Assembly (NCBI GenBank): GCA_965205165.1
Contig: OZ242037.1
Location: 2,294,001 to 2,358,000 of the forward strand
Direction of reading: 5' to 3'
From: CBDESM01 sp965205165
GTDB taxonomy: Bacteria; Chloroflexota; Dehalococcoidia; Bin125
Length of the DNA: 64,000 nucleotides
The notes under the pieces are model-generated. The model was given only the letters and a program-made list of their open reading frames with translations, had not been told where the DNA came from and made no database searches. The position numbers and the translations under genes are program-made. This document shows positions 36,633 through 45,955 of this stretch, one piece after another (within the stretch, counting starts at the first letter, position 1; every line of letters begins with the position of its first letter).

Positions 36633-38843
36633 ATGGCCTCGCCCGAGCGGACCGGCATCTCCTCGGAGGACGCGGCGCGGCTCGCCGCGCGCAACCGCGC
36701 CGAAGAACTGCGCGAGGTGATCCGCTACCACAACCACCGCTATTTCGCGCTCGACGACCCGGAAATCCCCGACGCGGAGTACGACGCGCTGTTCCGCGAG
36801 CTGCGCGGGATCGAGGACGAATACCCCGATCTGCAGACGCCCGACAGCCCGACGCAGCAGGTGGGCGCGCCGCTGCAGACGACCTTCGCCGCGGTCGAGC
36901 ACCGCGTGCCGATGCTCTCGCTCGGCAACGCCTTCAACGAAGAAGAGCTGCGCGACTGGCGGCGGCGAGCGGCGGAGCTGCTCGACCGCGAGGAGTTCAG
37001 CTACGTCTCCGAGCCGAAGATCGACGGGCTCGCGATCGCGATCGTCTACCGCGACGGCAAGCTGGTGCAGGCGGCGACCCGCGGCGACGGGCGCGCCGGC
37101 GAGGACGTCACGCCGAACATCCGCAACATCGCCTCGGTGCCGCATGAGCTGGCCGGCGAATTCCCCCCGCTGTTCGAGGCGCGCGGCGAGGTCTTCATGC
37201 CCAAGAGCGGCTTCGAGGCGATGAACGCCCAGATCGAAGCGGAGAACGAAGCGCGCGCGGCCGAGGGCAAGCGCCCGCTGCGGCTCTTCGCCAACCCGCG
37301 CAACGCCGCCGCTGGCGCGGTGCGGCAGAAGGATCCCGCGATCACCGCCTCGCGCCCGCTCGACATGGCGATCTACCAGCTCGGCTGGCACGACGGCGGA
37401 ACTGCGCCCGATTCGCATTGGGAAATGCTGCAGTGGTTCGGCTCGATGGGGCTGCCGACCGCGCCGCAGACCGAGCGGCACGAGGCGATCGATGCGGTCG
37501 TCGCCGCCTGCGAGGGCTGGGGCCGGCGGCGCGATTCGCTCCCGTTCGACATCGACGGGATCGTGGTCAAGGTCGACGACCTCGGCTTGCAGCGCGATCT
37601 GGGCACGGTCGGCCGCGAGCCGCGCTGGGCCGTCGCCTGGAAATTCCCGCCCCAGCAGGCGACGACCAAGCTGGAGCGGATCGCGATCAGCGTCGGGCGC
37701 ACCGGCACGCTCAACCCCTATGCCGTGCTCGCGCCCGTCCGCGTCGGCGGCGTCACCGTGCAGCGCGCCACGCTGCACAACTTGGACGACATCCACCGCA
37801 AGGACATCCGCGAGGGCGACACGGTGATCGTGCGCCGCGCCGGCGAGGTGATTCCGCAGGTGGTCGCGCCGGTGCCGGGCGAGCGGGCGGAGGACGCGGA
37901 GCCGTGGCAGCTGCCGGAGGCCTGCCCCGTCTGCGGCAGCCCCGCCTCGCGCCAGGAGGACGACGCCGCGGCCTACTGCCCCAACCGCGCCTGCCCCGAG
38001 GTCGTCCAGCGCGGCCTGGAGCACTTCGCCGGCCGCGGCGCGATGGACATCGAGGGTCTCGGCGGGGAGCTGATCCGCCTCCTGATCGAGCGGGGCTTCA
38101 TCTCGGATGCGGCCGACATCTACGCGCTGCCGGCCCGCCGCGGGGAGTTGGGGGCGATCCCCGGGCTCGGCGTCAAGGGCAAGAAGAAGGACGCCCCGGA
38201 GTACCTGCCGGGCAAGCGGCTGCTGAACCTGATCGAGGCGATCGAGCGGAGCAAGCGGCGCGGGCTCGCGCCCGTGTTGATCGGGCTCGGCATCCGCCAC
38301 GTCGGCGGCGAGGTCGCGGGCCTGCTCGCCGATGCGTTCGGCGGCATCGACGCGATCCTGGACGCGCCGGCCGAAACGCTAGCCGAGGTCGAGGGGGTCG
38401 GGCCGATCATCGGCGAGAGCATCGCGGAGTGGGCCGCCGATGAAGCGAACCGCTCGCTGATCTCCCGCCTGCTCGATGCCGGCGTCGAGATGGCCGTCGA
38501 ACGTTCCGACGAGCCCTCGGAAACCCCGCTGGAGGGCCTGCGCTTCGTGATCACCGGCCGGTTCGCCGCCATGAGCCGCCCCGAAGCGACGGCGGCGCTG
38601 AAGCGGCTCGGGGCCGCGGTCGGCTCCTCGGTGAGCGCGAAGACCGACGCGCTGATCGCCGGCGAGGCCGCCGGCGGCAAGCTGGTCAAGGCGCGGGAGC
38701 TCGGCGTGACGATCTGGGACGAGGCGAAGCTGGAAGGCCTGCTGACCGATCCCGCAGCCGCGGCGGCGGAGCTGGCCGGACCCGCGGAAGAGGCCGAGGC
38801 GGAAGCCGCGCAACTTGACCTAACGGCAGCCGACGCGCCATAA
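36633..38843 (+). CDS. ligA: NAD-dependent DNA ligase LigA
   Basis: This 736-residue enzyme seals nicks during replication and repair. The Ia domain and NAD site start at VIRYHNHRYFALDDPEIPDAEYDALFRELR; the adenylated Lys is in EPKIDGLAIAIVYRDG (about 129). The OB fold, four-Cys zinc finger (CPVCGSP and CPNRACP), HhH repeats (EVEGVGPIIGESIAEW) and a C-terminal BRCT domain (about 625-705) follow. A short Ala/Glu tail extends the usual length of about 670. ATG 36633 lies just after a TATAGT box. Confidence 0.97.
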   Translation: MASPERTGISSEDAARLAARNRAEELREVIRYHNHRYFALDDPEIPDAEYDALFRELRGIEDEYPDLQTPDSPTQQVGAPLQTTFAAVEHRVPMLSLGNAFNEEELRDWRRRAAELLDREEFSYVSEPKIDGLAIAIVYRDGKLVQAATRGDGRAGEDVTPNIRNIASVPHELAGEFPPLFEARGEVFMPKSGFEAMNAQIEAENEARAAEGKRPLRLFANPRNAAAGAVRQKDPAITASRPLDMAIYQLGWHDGGTAPDSHWEMLQWFGSMGLPTAPQTERHEAIDAVVAACEGWGRRRDSLPFDIDGIVVKVDDLGLQRDLGTVGREPRWAVAWKFPPQQATTKLERIAISVGRTGTLNPYAVLAPVRVGGVTVQRATLHNLDDIHRKDIREGDTVIVRRAGEVIPQVVAPVPGERAEDAEPWQLPEACPVCGSPASRQEDDAAAYCPNRACPEVVQRGLEHFAGRGAMDIEGLGGELIRLLIERGFISDAADIYALPARRGELGAIPGLGVKGKKKDAPEYLPGKRLLNLIEAIERSKRRGLAPVLIGLGIRHVGGEVAGLLADAFGGIDAILDAPAETLAEVEGVGPIIGESIAEWAADEANRSLISRLLDAGVEMAVERSDEPSETPLEGLRFVITGRFAAMSRPEATAALKRLGAAVGSSVSAKTDALIAGEAAGGKLVKARELGVTIWDEAKLEGLLTDPAAAAAELAGPAEEAEAEAAQLDLTAADAP

Positions 38844-38994
38844 CGGCGCGGATCGCCGGCTGCCCGCCCGGCCTGCGGAATACCCTGAGTTCCCACGGCG
38901 AATTGATCCCGCAGATCCGGGGCGGCCGGCGCGCCCGCGGCGCAGGCCTCCGAACATCGGCCCCGTCCTTCTGCGTTGCCACGAGCGGGCGCAC

Positions 38995-40047
38995 ATGGTT
39001 TGGAACCCCTTCCGCGCGCTGACCAGCCGCTTCGCGCAGGACATCGGCATCGATCTCGGCACCGCCAACACGCTCGTCGCCGTGCGCGGGCAGGGCATCG
39101 TCGTCGACGAGCCCTCGGTCGTGGCGATCGACCGCGGCACCCGCCGCGTGCTGGCGATCGGCGCGGAGGCCAAGACGATGGTCGGCCGCACCCCGGCCCA
39201 CATCGTCGCCATCCGCCCCCTGCGCGACGGCGTGATCTCGGACCTGGAGGCGACCGAGCGGATGCTGCACCACTTCATCCGCCTGGCGCACGAGCGGGCC
39301 AACGCGGGGATGACCGGCCCGCGGGTGATGGTCGGCATGCCCTCCGGCGCGACCGAGGTCGAGAAGCGCGCGATCTACGAGACCACGAAGCAGGCCGGCG
39401 CGCGGGAGGTGCATCTGATCGAGGAGCCGCTCGCCGCCGCGATCGGCGCCGGGCTGCCGATCTTCGACACGATCGCCAGCGTGATCGTCGACGTCGGCGG
39501 CGGCACCACCGAGGTCGCGGTCTGCGCGATGGGCGGAATGGTGGTCAGCACCTCGGTCCGCGTCGCCGGCGACGAGATCGACCGCACGATCGCGCAGTAC
39601 GCGCGGGAAGTCCACAACATGCAGATCGGCGAGGCCACCGCCGAGCGGATCAAGCTGGAGGGCGCGTCTGCATACCCGCAGGAGCGCGAGGGCAGCGTAA
39701 CCTTCCGCGGGCGCGACCTGGCCAGCTCGATGCCGAAGACGGTCGAGGTCGCCGCGGTCGAGCTGCGCGACGCGATCTCGCCGCCGATCGCGACGATCGT
39801 CGAGACGGTGAAGAAGACGATCGAGGAGACGCCGGCGGAGTTGGTGGCGGATACCATGACGCAGGGGATCGCGATCGCGGGCGGGGGCGCGCTGCTGCCC
39901 GGCCTGGACCGGCGGCTGTCGCGCGAGACGCGCTTTCCCGCCTACATCGCCGAGGAGCCGCTCACCTGCGTGGTGCGCGGCTGCACCGAAGCGCTGTCCG
40001 AGGCGGGCGCCCTGGAGCAGCTGCGCTCGGCCGCGGCGAGGCGCTGA
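38995..40047 (+). CDS. mreB: Rod shape-determining protein MreB
   Basis: This 350-residue actin homologue polymerises under the membrane and directs lateral wall synthesis. Nucleotide-binding motifs are DIGIDLGTANTLVAVRG (about 17-33), VIVDVGGGTTEVAVCAMGG and GIAIAGGGALLPGLDRRL. An N-terminal amphipathic stretch (VWNPFRALTSRFAQ) should bind membrane. It heads mreB-mreC-mreD-mrdA-rodA. The 151-base gap after ligA contains TACCCT (38882-38887), a weak -10 candidate. Confidence 0.97.
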   Translation: MVWNPFRALTSRFAQDIGIDLGTANTLVAVRGQGIVVDEPSVVAIDRGTRRVLAIGAEAKTMVGRTPAHIVAIRPLRDGVISDLEATERMLHHFIRLAHERANAGMTGPRVMVGMPSGATEVEKRAIYETTKQAGAREVHLIEEPLAAAIGAGLPIFDTIASVIVDVGGGTTEVAVCAMGGMVVSTSVRVAGDEIDRTIAQYAREVHNMQIGEATAERIKLEGASAYPQEREGSVTFRGRDLASSMPKTVEVAAVELRDAISPPIATIVETVKKTIEETPAELVADTMTQGIAIAGGGALLPGLDRRLSRETRFPAYIAEEPLTCVVRGCTEALSEAGALEQLRSAAARR

Positions 40048-40096
40048 GCATCGCGGGCCCGCGGGCGCGCCGATCTGCGGAACGCGGGGGAATCGG

Positions 40097-40942
40097 GTGA
40101 CGCGGATCGGGCGGCGGCGGAAATTCCAAATCTGGGCCGGGCTGATCGGGCTCGTCGCGCTGCTCGCCGCGATCGCCGCGGCCGGCTGGGCCGCCCCGGC
40201 CGAGGATGCCGCCTCCGGCCTGTTCGGCCCGGTCCAGCGCGAGGTGCGCCAGTGGGCCGAGCCGATCTCGAACCTGATCAACGATTTCGAGGAGTTCGGC
40301 CGCCTCGAGGGCGAGAACCGGGCGCTGCGCGAGCGGATCGGGCAGCTGGAGGCCCGCAACGCGCGGCTGCGGGAGGAGCAGATCCGCGCGCCCGCCCGGC
40401 TCGCGCTGCGCGACGTGATCGAGTCGTCGCCGGCCGAGCTGCTGCCGGCGAACGTGGTCACCCGCGACCTGACCGGGCTGCGGACAGTGATCGGGATCGA
40501 TCTCGGCGCGGGCGACGGCGTGGCCGCCGGGATGCCCGCCATCGCCGCGGGCGGCACGTTGGTCGGCGTCGTCGCGGAAGTGCGCGAACGTACCGCTTTC
40601 GTGCGGCTGGTCACCGATCCCGACAGCGCCGTGCGCGTGCTGCACCAGGTCAGCCGCGCCGAGGTCGTCGCCTTCGGCGACACGCTGGGCAACCTGACGC
40701 TCGAAATCCCCTGGACCGCCGGCGTCGAGCCGGGGCAGGTGTTCGTCACCTCCGGCTTGGACGGGTTGATCCCCTACGGGTTGCCGCTGGGCCGCGCGAT
40801 CTCCTCCTCCGGCAGCCTGCACGACCCGTTCGAGACGGTGCGCTTGGAGCCGCTCGCGCCGCTTGATCAGCTGGAGCAGGTGCTGATCGACGTCAGCGCC
40901 GCGGGCCGGATCGGCGCGCCCGGGGAGGGGGCGGCGGAATGA
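40097..40942 (+). CDS. mreC: Rod shape-determining protein MreC
   Basis: This 281-residue bitopic protein has one N-terminal membrane helix (about 12-32), a coiled coil (about 65-95, RLEGENRALRERIGQLEARNARLREEQ-like) and the beta-rich MreC domain (about 115-265). It activates the PBP2-RodA wall synthase from the outer face of the membrane. GTG 40097 is the start. The gene overlaps mreD by 4 bases (ATGA). Confidence 0.93.
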   Translation: MTRIGRRRKFQIWAGLIGLVALLAAIAAAGWAAPAEDAASGLFGPVQREVRQWAEPISNLINDFEEFGRLEGENRALRERIGQLEARNARLREEQIRAPARLALRDVIESSPAELLPANVVTRDLTGLRTVIGIDLGAGDGVAAGMPAIAAGGTLVGVVAEVRERTAFVRLVTDPDSAVRVLHQVSRAEVVAFGDTLGNLTLEIPWTAGVEPGQVFVTSGLDGLIPYGLPLGRAISSSGSLHDPFETVRLEPLAPLDQLEQVLIDVSAAGRIGAPGEGAAE

Positions 40943-41481
40943 GCCGGGCGGCGTCCCTCGCGGTGCTGATCGCGGTCTGCTGGCTGCTGGTGATCGCGCA
41001 GACCTCCTTCGCGCCGGCCTTCCCCCTGTTCGGAGTCGGCCCGAACCTGCTGCTGGCCGTGCTCTGCTGCTGGGCGATCGAACGCGGGCCCGGCGAGGCG
41101 GCGGTCGCCGCGGCGGTCTCGGGCGTCCTGATGGGGCTGCTCGCCTTCCAGGGGATGGCGGAGAGCGTGGCGGCGCTTGCCCCCGTCGCGTTCGCGGCGC
41201 TGTGGTGGAGCGGGGTGCGCCCCAACGACGGGGCGGCGGCCGGCTGGCCGGCGGCGCTGGCCCTCGCCGCCGTCGCGTCGATGCTGCATTTCGCCGCGCT
41301 GGCCGTCGCGGTCGAACTGGAGACGACCGGCGTGAACTGGCTGGAGGCGGTGCGCGACGTGATGCTGCCGAGCGTCGCGGCCAACTCGCTGATCGCGGTG
41401 TTCGCCTACTGGCCGGCCCGCTGGTCGCGCCGCATCCGGTTCGGCGTCGAGCGCCGCGACCGAGCGGCGGTGCCGCCGTGA
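40939..41481 (+). CDS. mreD: Rod shape-determining protein MreD
   Basis: This 180-residue membrane protein has five or six hydrophobic segments with the MreD-like QTSFAPAFPLFGVGPNLLLAVLCCWAIERGPGEAA near the start. MreD proteins are poorly conserved, so the call rests on the hydropathy, this motif and the position between mreC and the PBP2 gene. Stop and next start overlap by 4 bases (GTGA). Confidence 0.88.
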   Translation: MSRAASLAVLIAVCWLLVIAQTSFAPAFPLFGVGPNLLLAVLCCWAIERGPGEAAVAAAVSGVLMGLLAFQGMAESVAALAPVAFAALWWSGVRPNDGAAAGWPAALALAAVASMLHFAALAVAVELETTGVNWLEAVRDVMLPSVAANSLIAVFAYWPARWSRRIRFGVERRDRAAVPP

Positions 41482-43565
41482 GCAGCCTGGGCGGGCTCGC
41501 GCGCCCTCCCGCCGAAACGGGCGGCCCGTCGATCCGGGTGCGGGTCTGGCTCTTGGGCCTGCTGGTGCTGGCCCTGTTCGCGATCCTCACGGCGCAGCTG
41601 GTCCGCCTGCAGATCATCAACCACGACCAATACGCCGCCCGCGCCGCGATCAACCGCGTCCGCACCGTCGACGTGCCGCCCGCGCGCGGCCTGATCTACG
41701 CGCGCGACGGCTCGCTGCTGGTCGAAAACATCCCCCGCTACCGCGTCACGCTGGTCGCCGGGGACATCCCGGACGACGAGGTGCCGCGGGTGGCCGCGGC
41801 GCTGGCCGACGTGTTCGACCTGCGCGATTGGGAGATCGCCGAGCAGGTGCTGGAGCGCAAGCGCAGCATCGACCCCTTCCTGCCGATCGTGATCGAGGAC
41901 GAGCCGGAGCCCGGCGTCGTGCTCAACCTGCAGACCCGCCAGCGCGAGCTGCCCGGCCTCGTGATCGAATCGACCGGCGAGCGGCGCTACCGGCACGGCG
42001 AGCTGCTCGCCCACATCCTCGGCTACGTCGCGCCGATCAACCAGGCCGAGTACGAGGCTTTGGCCGGCCAGCGCTACCGGCTGGACGACCTGATCGGCCA
42101 GACCGGAGTCGAGGCGGCGTACGAGGCGCAGCTGCGCGGCGAGCCGGGCTGGCGCCAGGTCGAAGTGGACGCGATCGGGCGCGAGCTCCAGACTTTGGAC
42201 GAGCTGCCGCCCGCGCCGGGCCGCGGCGTCACGCTGACGATCGACATCGCCCTGCAGCAGCGCGTCCGCGACATCCTGCTCGCCCACTTGGACGAGGGCG
42301 GCATCGCCCAGGCATCGAGATACGCCGCCGCGGTGGTGCTGGACGTCCATACCGGAGAGGTGCTGGCGCTGGCCTCGGTGCCCTCGTACGACGTCAACAT
42401 CTTCGCGGAGGAGATATCGAACGAAGACTGGCGGGCGCTGCTCGAGGACCCCGGCCGCCCGCTGCGCAACCACGCGATCGCCGATCAGTTCGCCCCGGGC
42501 TCGATCTTCAAAGTCGTGACCGCATTGGCCGGTCTCGAGGAGGGAGTGATCGACCAAGACTCGCTGATCTACTCGCCGGGCCAACTCGAAGTCGACCGCG
42601 AGGACAATCCCGACATCGATCCGTACGTGTTCCGCGACACCACGAACGGCGTCTTCCACCTGCGCACGGCGCTGGCCGAATCCTCGAACGTGTTCTTCTA
42701 CTACGTCGCGGGCGGCTCCCCCTTCCGGCATCCGCAGGCCGAGCCGCGGCCGGAGGACGAGCAGGCGGTCCTGGACGGCCTCGCCGCCCGCGGCGTGATC
42801 GCCGGCGATGTCGAGTTCGCCGGCGCGGGGCCGGACGCACTGGGCAAGTGGGCCCGCGAATTCGGGCTCGATTCGCCGACCGGCATCGATCTGCCCGGCG
42901 AGGCGGACGGGCTGATCCCGACCCGCGCCGGCAAGCTGGCGACATTCGGCGAGCCCTGGCTGGACGGCGACAGCTACAACTTCGGCATCGGGCAGGGCTC
43001 GACCGCGGTCACCCCGTTGCAGATGGCCGTCGCTGCCGCCGCGATCGCCAACGGCGGAACAATCCTGCAACCCCAAGTCGTGCGCGAAATCCGCGATGCC
43101 GACGGCATGGTGCTGCGCCCGTTCGAGCCGATCGTGGCGAGCCGGATGTCGGCGGACCCGGAGCACCTGCGGCTGATCGGACAGGGCATGGCGCTCTCCG
43201 TCTTGGCCGGCACCTCGTACGACGCGCAGGAGCAGCTCCCTTCGATGATGATCGCGGGAAAGACCGGAACCGCCGAATTCACGGCCGACGACGTGCCGCC
43301 ACGCGAGGATGCCTCCGATCCCGGCCCCACGCACGGCTGGTTCATCGGCTACGCGCCCTACGACGATCCCAAGATCGCGGTCGCGCTGTTCTTCGAGTTC
43401 GGCGCGGGCTTCCTGGCCGCGGAGCCGGCCGGCCAGATCATGGCGGCCTGGGCCGAGCTCAGCGGCGAGATCGCGACCGCCGCCCCGCCGCCGCGGCCGC
43501 GCGCCGACCTGGGCGCGGAAGAGAACGAGCGGGTGCTGCGCGCGGTCGAGGAGCGCTCCCCGTGA
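41478..43565 (+). CDS. mrdA: Penicillin-binding protein 2 (peptidoglycan transpeptidase)
   Basis: This 695-residue class B PBP crosslinks lateral-wall peptidoglycan with RodA. One membrane helix (about 25-45) is followed by the dimerisation/pedestal domain (PPARGLIYARDGSLLVENIPRY) and the transpeptidase domain. The active site has SxxK in FAPGSIFKVV (about 341), SxN in ESSNVFFYYV (about 401) and KTG in IAGKTGTAEF (about 594). GTG 41478 was chosen from the 4-base overlap with mreD. The C-terminus after the domain is short and charged. Confidence 0.95.
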   Translation: MSSLGGLARPPAETGGPSIRVRVWLLGLLVLALFAILTAQLVRLQIINHDQYAARAAINRVRTVDVPPARGLIYARDGSLLVENIPRYRVTLVAGDIPDDEVPRVAAALADVFDLRDWEIAEQVLERKRSIDPFLPIVIEDEPEPGVVLNLQTRQRELPGLVIESTGERRYRHGELLAHILGYVAPINQAEYEALAGQRYRLDDLIGQTGVEAAYEAQLRGEPGWRQVEVDAIGRELQTLDELPPAPGRGVTLTIDIALQQRVRDILLAHLDEGGIAQASRYAAAVVLDVHTGEVLALASVPSYDVNIFAEEISNEDWRALLEDPGRPLRNHAIADQFAPGSIFKVVTALAGLEEGVIDQDSLIYSPGQLEVDREDNPDIDPYVFRDTTNGVFHLRTALAESSNVFFYYVAGGSPFRHPQAEPRPEDEQAVLDGLAARGVIAGDVEFAGAGPDALGKWAREFGLDSPTGIDLPGEADGLIPTRAGKLATFGEPWLDGDSYNFGIGQGSTAVTPLQMAVAAAAIANGGTILQPQVVREIRDADGMVLRPFEPIVASRMSADPEHLRLIGQGMALSVLAGTSYDAQEQLPSMMIAGKTGTAEFTADDVPPREDASDPGPTHGWFIGYAPYDDPKIAVALFFEFGAGFLAAEPAGQIMAAWAELSGEIATAAPPPRPRADLGAEENERVLRAVEERSP

Positions 43566-44716
43566 CCGCCGCGATCGGCTGGGAGTGGCGGCGGATCGAC
43601 CCGCTGCTGGCGGTCGCCGCGCTGGCCCTGGCCGGCTATGGGGCGCTGGTGATCTACAGCGCCTCGCTGCCGCCGCCCGGCGCGGACGACGGCGGGGCCG
43701 CGCTGTCGACGCCCGTGCTGCGGCACATCGCGTTCGCGCTGGCCGGAGCCGCGCTGATGATCATCGCGGCGCGGGTCGACTACCGCGTGCTGGACGTGCT
43801 GGGCTGGCCGGCCTACGGCTTCGGCATCCTCGTGCTGGCCGGGGTGCTGGTGCTGGGCTCGGACGAGTTCGGCGCGCGCCGCTGGTACGACCTCGGCTTC
43901 ACCTTGGTGCAGGCGTCCGAGATCGGCAAGATCACCACGATCGTCGGGCTCGCCAAGTTCCTCTCCGACTACCGCGAACGGCTGCACGAGTGGCGCATCT
44001 TCTTCGCGTCGCTGGCGATCGCCGGCCTGCCCGCCGCGCTGGTCTTCTTCGAGCCCGATGCGGGCAGCGCCGTGGTGTTCGCCGCGATGTGGCTGCTGAT
44101 GGCCCTGTTCGCCGGAATCCGCCTGCGCCACCTCGCCCTGCTGGCGGCCGCCGCCGCGGTGGTCGTGCCGGTCGGCCTGGCCGTGGGCGTGCAGGACTAC
44201 CAGCGCGAGCGCATCCGCGCCTTCATCGACCCCGAATCGGACGTGCAGGGCGCCGGCTTCAACGTGATCCAGGCCGAGACCTCCGTCGGCGCCGGCGGCA
44301 TCTGGGGGCAGGGGCTGACGCAGGGCACCCAGACGCAGCTCGATTTCGTCCGCATCCAGACCACGGATTTCATCTTCAGCGTGCTCGGCGAGGAGCTCGG
44401 ATTCGCCGGCGCGATGGCGCTGTTCGCGCTCTTCCTGCTGCTGGCGGTGCGCATCCTGCGGGTCGCCGGGAGCGCCGACGAGCCGATGGGCCGGCTGCTC
44501 GCCGTCGGCCTGCTCGCGGTGATCATGATCCAGGTCTTCATCAACGTCGCGATCAACGTGCGGCTGCTGCCCGTGACCGGCCTGCCGCTGCCGTTCATCA
44601 GCATCGGCAATTCGTCACTGCTCGCCCTGTTCATCGGCCTCGGACTGCTGCAGAGCGTCCTGACCCACCCCAGCCCCCAACGCGCTCCCTACAATCAGCC
44701 CGTGCCGAAAAACTGA
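43562..44716 (+). CDS. rodA: Peptidoglycan glycosyltransferase RodA (SEDS family)
   Basis: This 384-residue protein has about ten membrane spans and polymerises glycan strands from lipid II for cell elongation. SEDS motifs visible are FGARRWYDLGFTLVQASEIGKI, the large loop with IWGQGLTQGTQTQLDFVRIQTTDFIFSVLGEELGF, and the final LPVTGLPLPFISIGNSSLL. The catalytic Asp should be in the loop with QTTDFIF. It starts at GTG 43562 with a 4-base overlap with mrdA. Confidence 0.95.
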   Translation: MTAAIGWEWRRIDPLLAVAALALAGYGALVIYSASLPPPGADDGGAALSTPVLRHIAFALAGAALMIIAARVDYRVLDVLGWPAYGFGILVLAGVLVLGSDEFGARRWYDLGFTLVQASEIGKITTIVGLAKFLSDYRERLHEWRIFFASLAIAGLPAALVFFEPDAGSAVVFAAMWLLMALFAGIRLRHLALLAAAAAVVVPVGLAVGVQDYQRERIRAFIDPESDVQGAGFNVIQAETSVGAGGIWGQGLTQGTQTQLDFVRIQTTDFIFSVLGEELGFAGAMALFALFLLLAVRILRVAGSADEPMGRLLAVGLLAVIMIQVFINVAINVRLLPVTGLPLPFISIGNSSLLALFIGLGLLQSVLTHPSPQRAPYNQPVPKN

Positions 44717-44737
44717 GGCCCAAGCGAGGAGGCAGCG

Positions 44738-45124
44738 ATGTCCGTCCATTTGTCGATCGTCCCGATCTACGTCAGCGACCAGCAGGCGGCGCTGGAGTTC
44801 TATACCGGAAAGCTCGGCATGGAAAAGCGGATGGACAATCCGATGGGCCCGGACATGCGCTGGATCACCGTCGCCCTGCCCGGCGACGAGGTCGAGTTCG
44901 TCCTCGCCGCCGGCTTCGGCCACGCCGACCCCGAATCGCAAGTCGGCCACGGCGCCGGCTACGTGCTCCGCACCGACGACTGCCAAGCCACCTACGAGCA
45001 GTGGTCCGCCAACGGCGTCGAGTTCACCGAACCCCCCACCGCCCAAATGTGGGGCACCCAAGCCCTCTTCATCGACCCCGACGGCAACGACTGGGTCCTG
45101 GTCCAACGCCCCGAAGGGATGTAG
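44738..45124 (+). CDS. VOC superfamily (glyoxalase/bleomycin resistance-like) protein
   Basis: This 128-residue protein has the paired beta-alpha-beta-beta-beta modules of the superfamily: VPIYVSDQQAALEFYTGKLGMEKRMDNPMG in the first half and TQALFIDPDGNDWVLVQRPE at the end. It may bind a metal and act on a small molecule, but no substrate can be named. The start has a GAGGAGG ribosome binding site. TACAAT at about 44690, inside the rodA end, could be a -10. Confidence 0.85.
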   Translation: MSVHLSIVPIYVSDQQAALEFYTGKLGMEKRMDNPMGPDMRWITVALPGDEVEFVLAAGFGHADPESQVGHGAGYVLRTDDCQATYEQWSANGVEFTEPPTAQMWGTQALFIDPDGNDWVLVQRPEGM

Positions 45125-45139
45125 CGCCAATCGGCCCCG

Positions 45140-45955
45140 TCACTCCGAATTCTCCGGCGGCTGCTCGTCATCAGAGAATTCAAGCCCGAACTGCTCCGCC
45201 ACATCAGCCGGCACTTCAGCGATGCCCCCAGCCGAATCGAACACCCAGCCCATCTCTTCCGCCTCCGGGCGCGCCCGCTTGAGGCTCAGGGAGATGCGGT
45301 TCTGATCGTGTTCGATCCGCACGATCTTGACGGGCAGGACCTCGCCCTCGCTCACCACTTCGCGCGGATGGTTGAGCCTGCGGTCGACCAGCTCGGAGAT
45401 ATGGATCAAGCCATCGACTTGGTCTTTGATCCGTGCGAACGCGCCGAACTTGGCGAGATTGGTCACTGTCACCGACACCATTTGGCCGACCGAGAGATTG
45501 GCCGCGATCCTGCTCCACTGCTCCGGCGCGGCGCGGCGGATAGACAGGTTGACCCTTTTGGACTCCTCGTCGATCTTCGTGATGTACACGTCAACCGTCT
45601 GGCCGATGCTGAACATCTCCGTCGGATCGATGTCGCCCTCCCACGAGAGTTCCGAGCGGTGCGCAAGGCCGTGGGCGCCGCCGAGGTCGACGAATACCCC
45701 GAACGGCTGGATGTTGGTGATCCGCCCGCTGCGGATCTTGTCCTCGTGGAGCTCCTCGATCAACCGACCCCTTGACTTGGCGTGTCGCCCTTGAATCGGG
45801 GCGCGTTCGGAGAGGGTCACGCGGCTGCGGTGGCGAGCTGCTTTTTTGCGGAGCGCTTCGACGACCGCATCAACTTCGTCGGGGAAGGCAACGACGTACC
45901 CATCTTCGTCCAGCTTCCAGCCATTGCGCTCGGCGTCTTCCACTGCGTCCACCAA
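45140..45955 (-). CDS. S1-domain protein, 3' part of a frameshifted gene
   Basis: This 271-residue frame carries two S1 RNA-binding domains: IRSGRITNIQPFGVFVDLGGAHGLAHRSELSW (about 75-145) and VSVTVTNLAKFGAFARIKDQVDGLIHISELVD (about 160-230). The first 35 residues (LVDAVEDAERNGWKLDEDGYVVAFPDEV) match the linker that follows an S1 domain in the neighbouring genes, so this is not a true N-terminus. The only start is a poor TTG at 45955. The frame continues the product of the 45817-47289 frame if one base is restored near 45960. It is a close paralogue of the last two domains of the rpsA-like gene at 53263. Confidence 0.8.
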   Translation of the reverse strand: MVDAVEDAERNGWKLDEDGYVVAFPDEVDAVVEALRKKAARHRSRVTLSERAPIQGRHAKSRGRLIEELHEDKIRSGRITNIQPFGVFVDLGGAHGLAHRSELSWEGDIDPTEMFSIGQTVDVYITKIDEESKRVNLSIRRAAPEQWSRIAANLSVGQMVSVTVTNLAKFGAFARIKDQVDGLIHISELVDRRLNHPREVVSEGEVLPVKIVRIEHDQNRISLSLKRARPEAEEMGWVFDSAGGIAEVPADVAEQFGLEFSDDEQPPENSE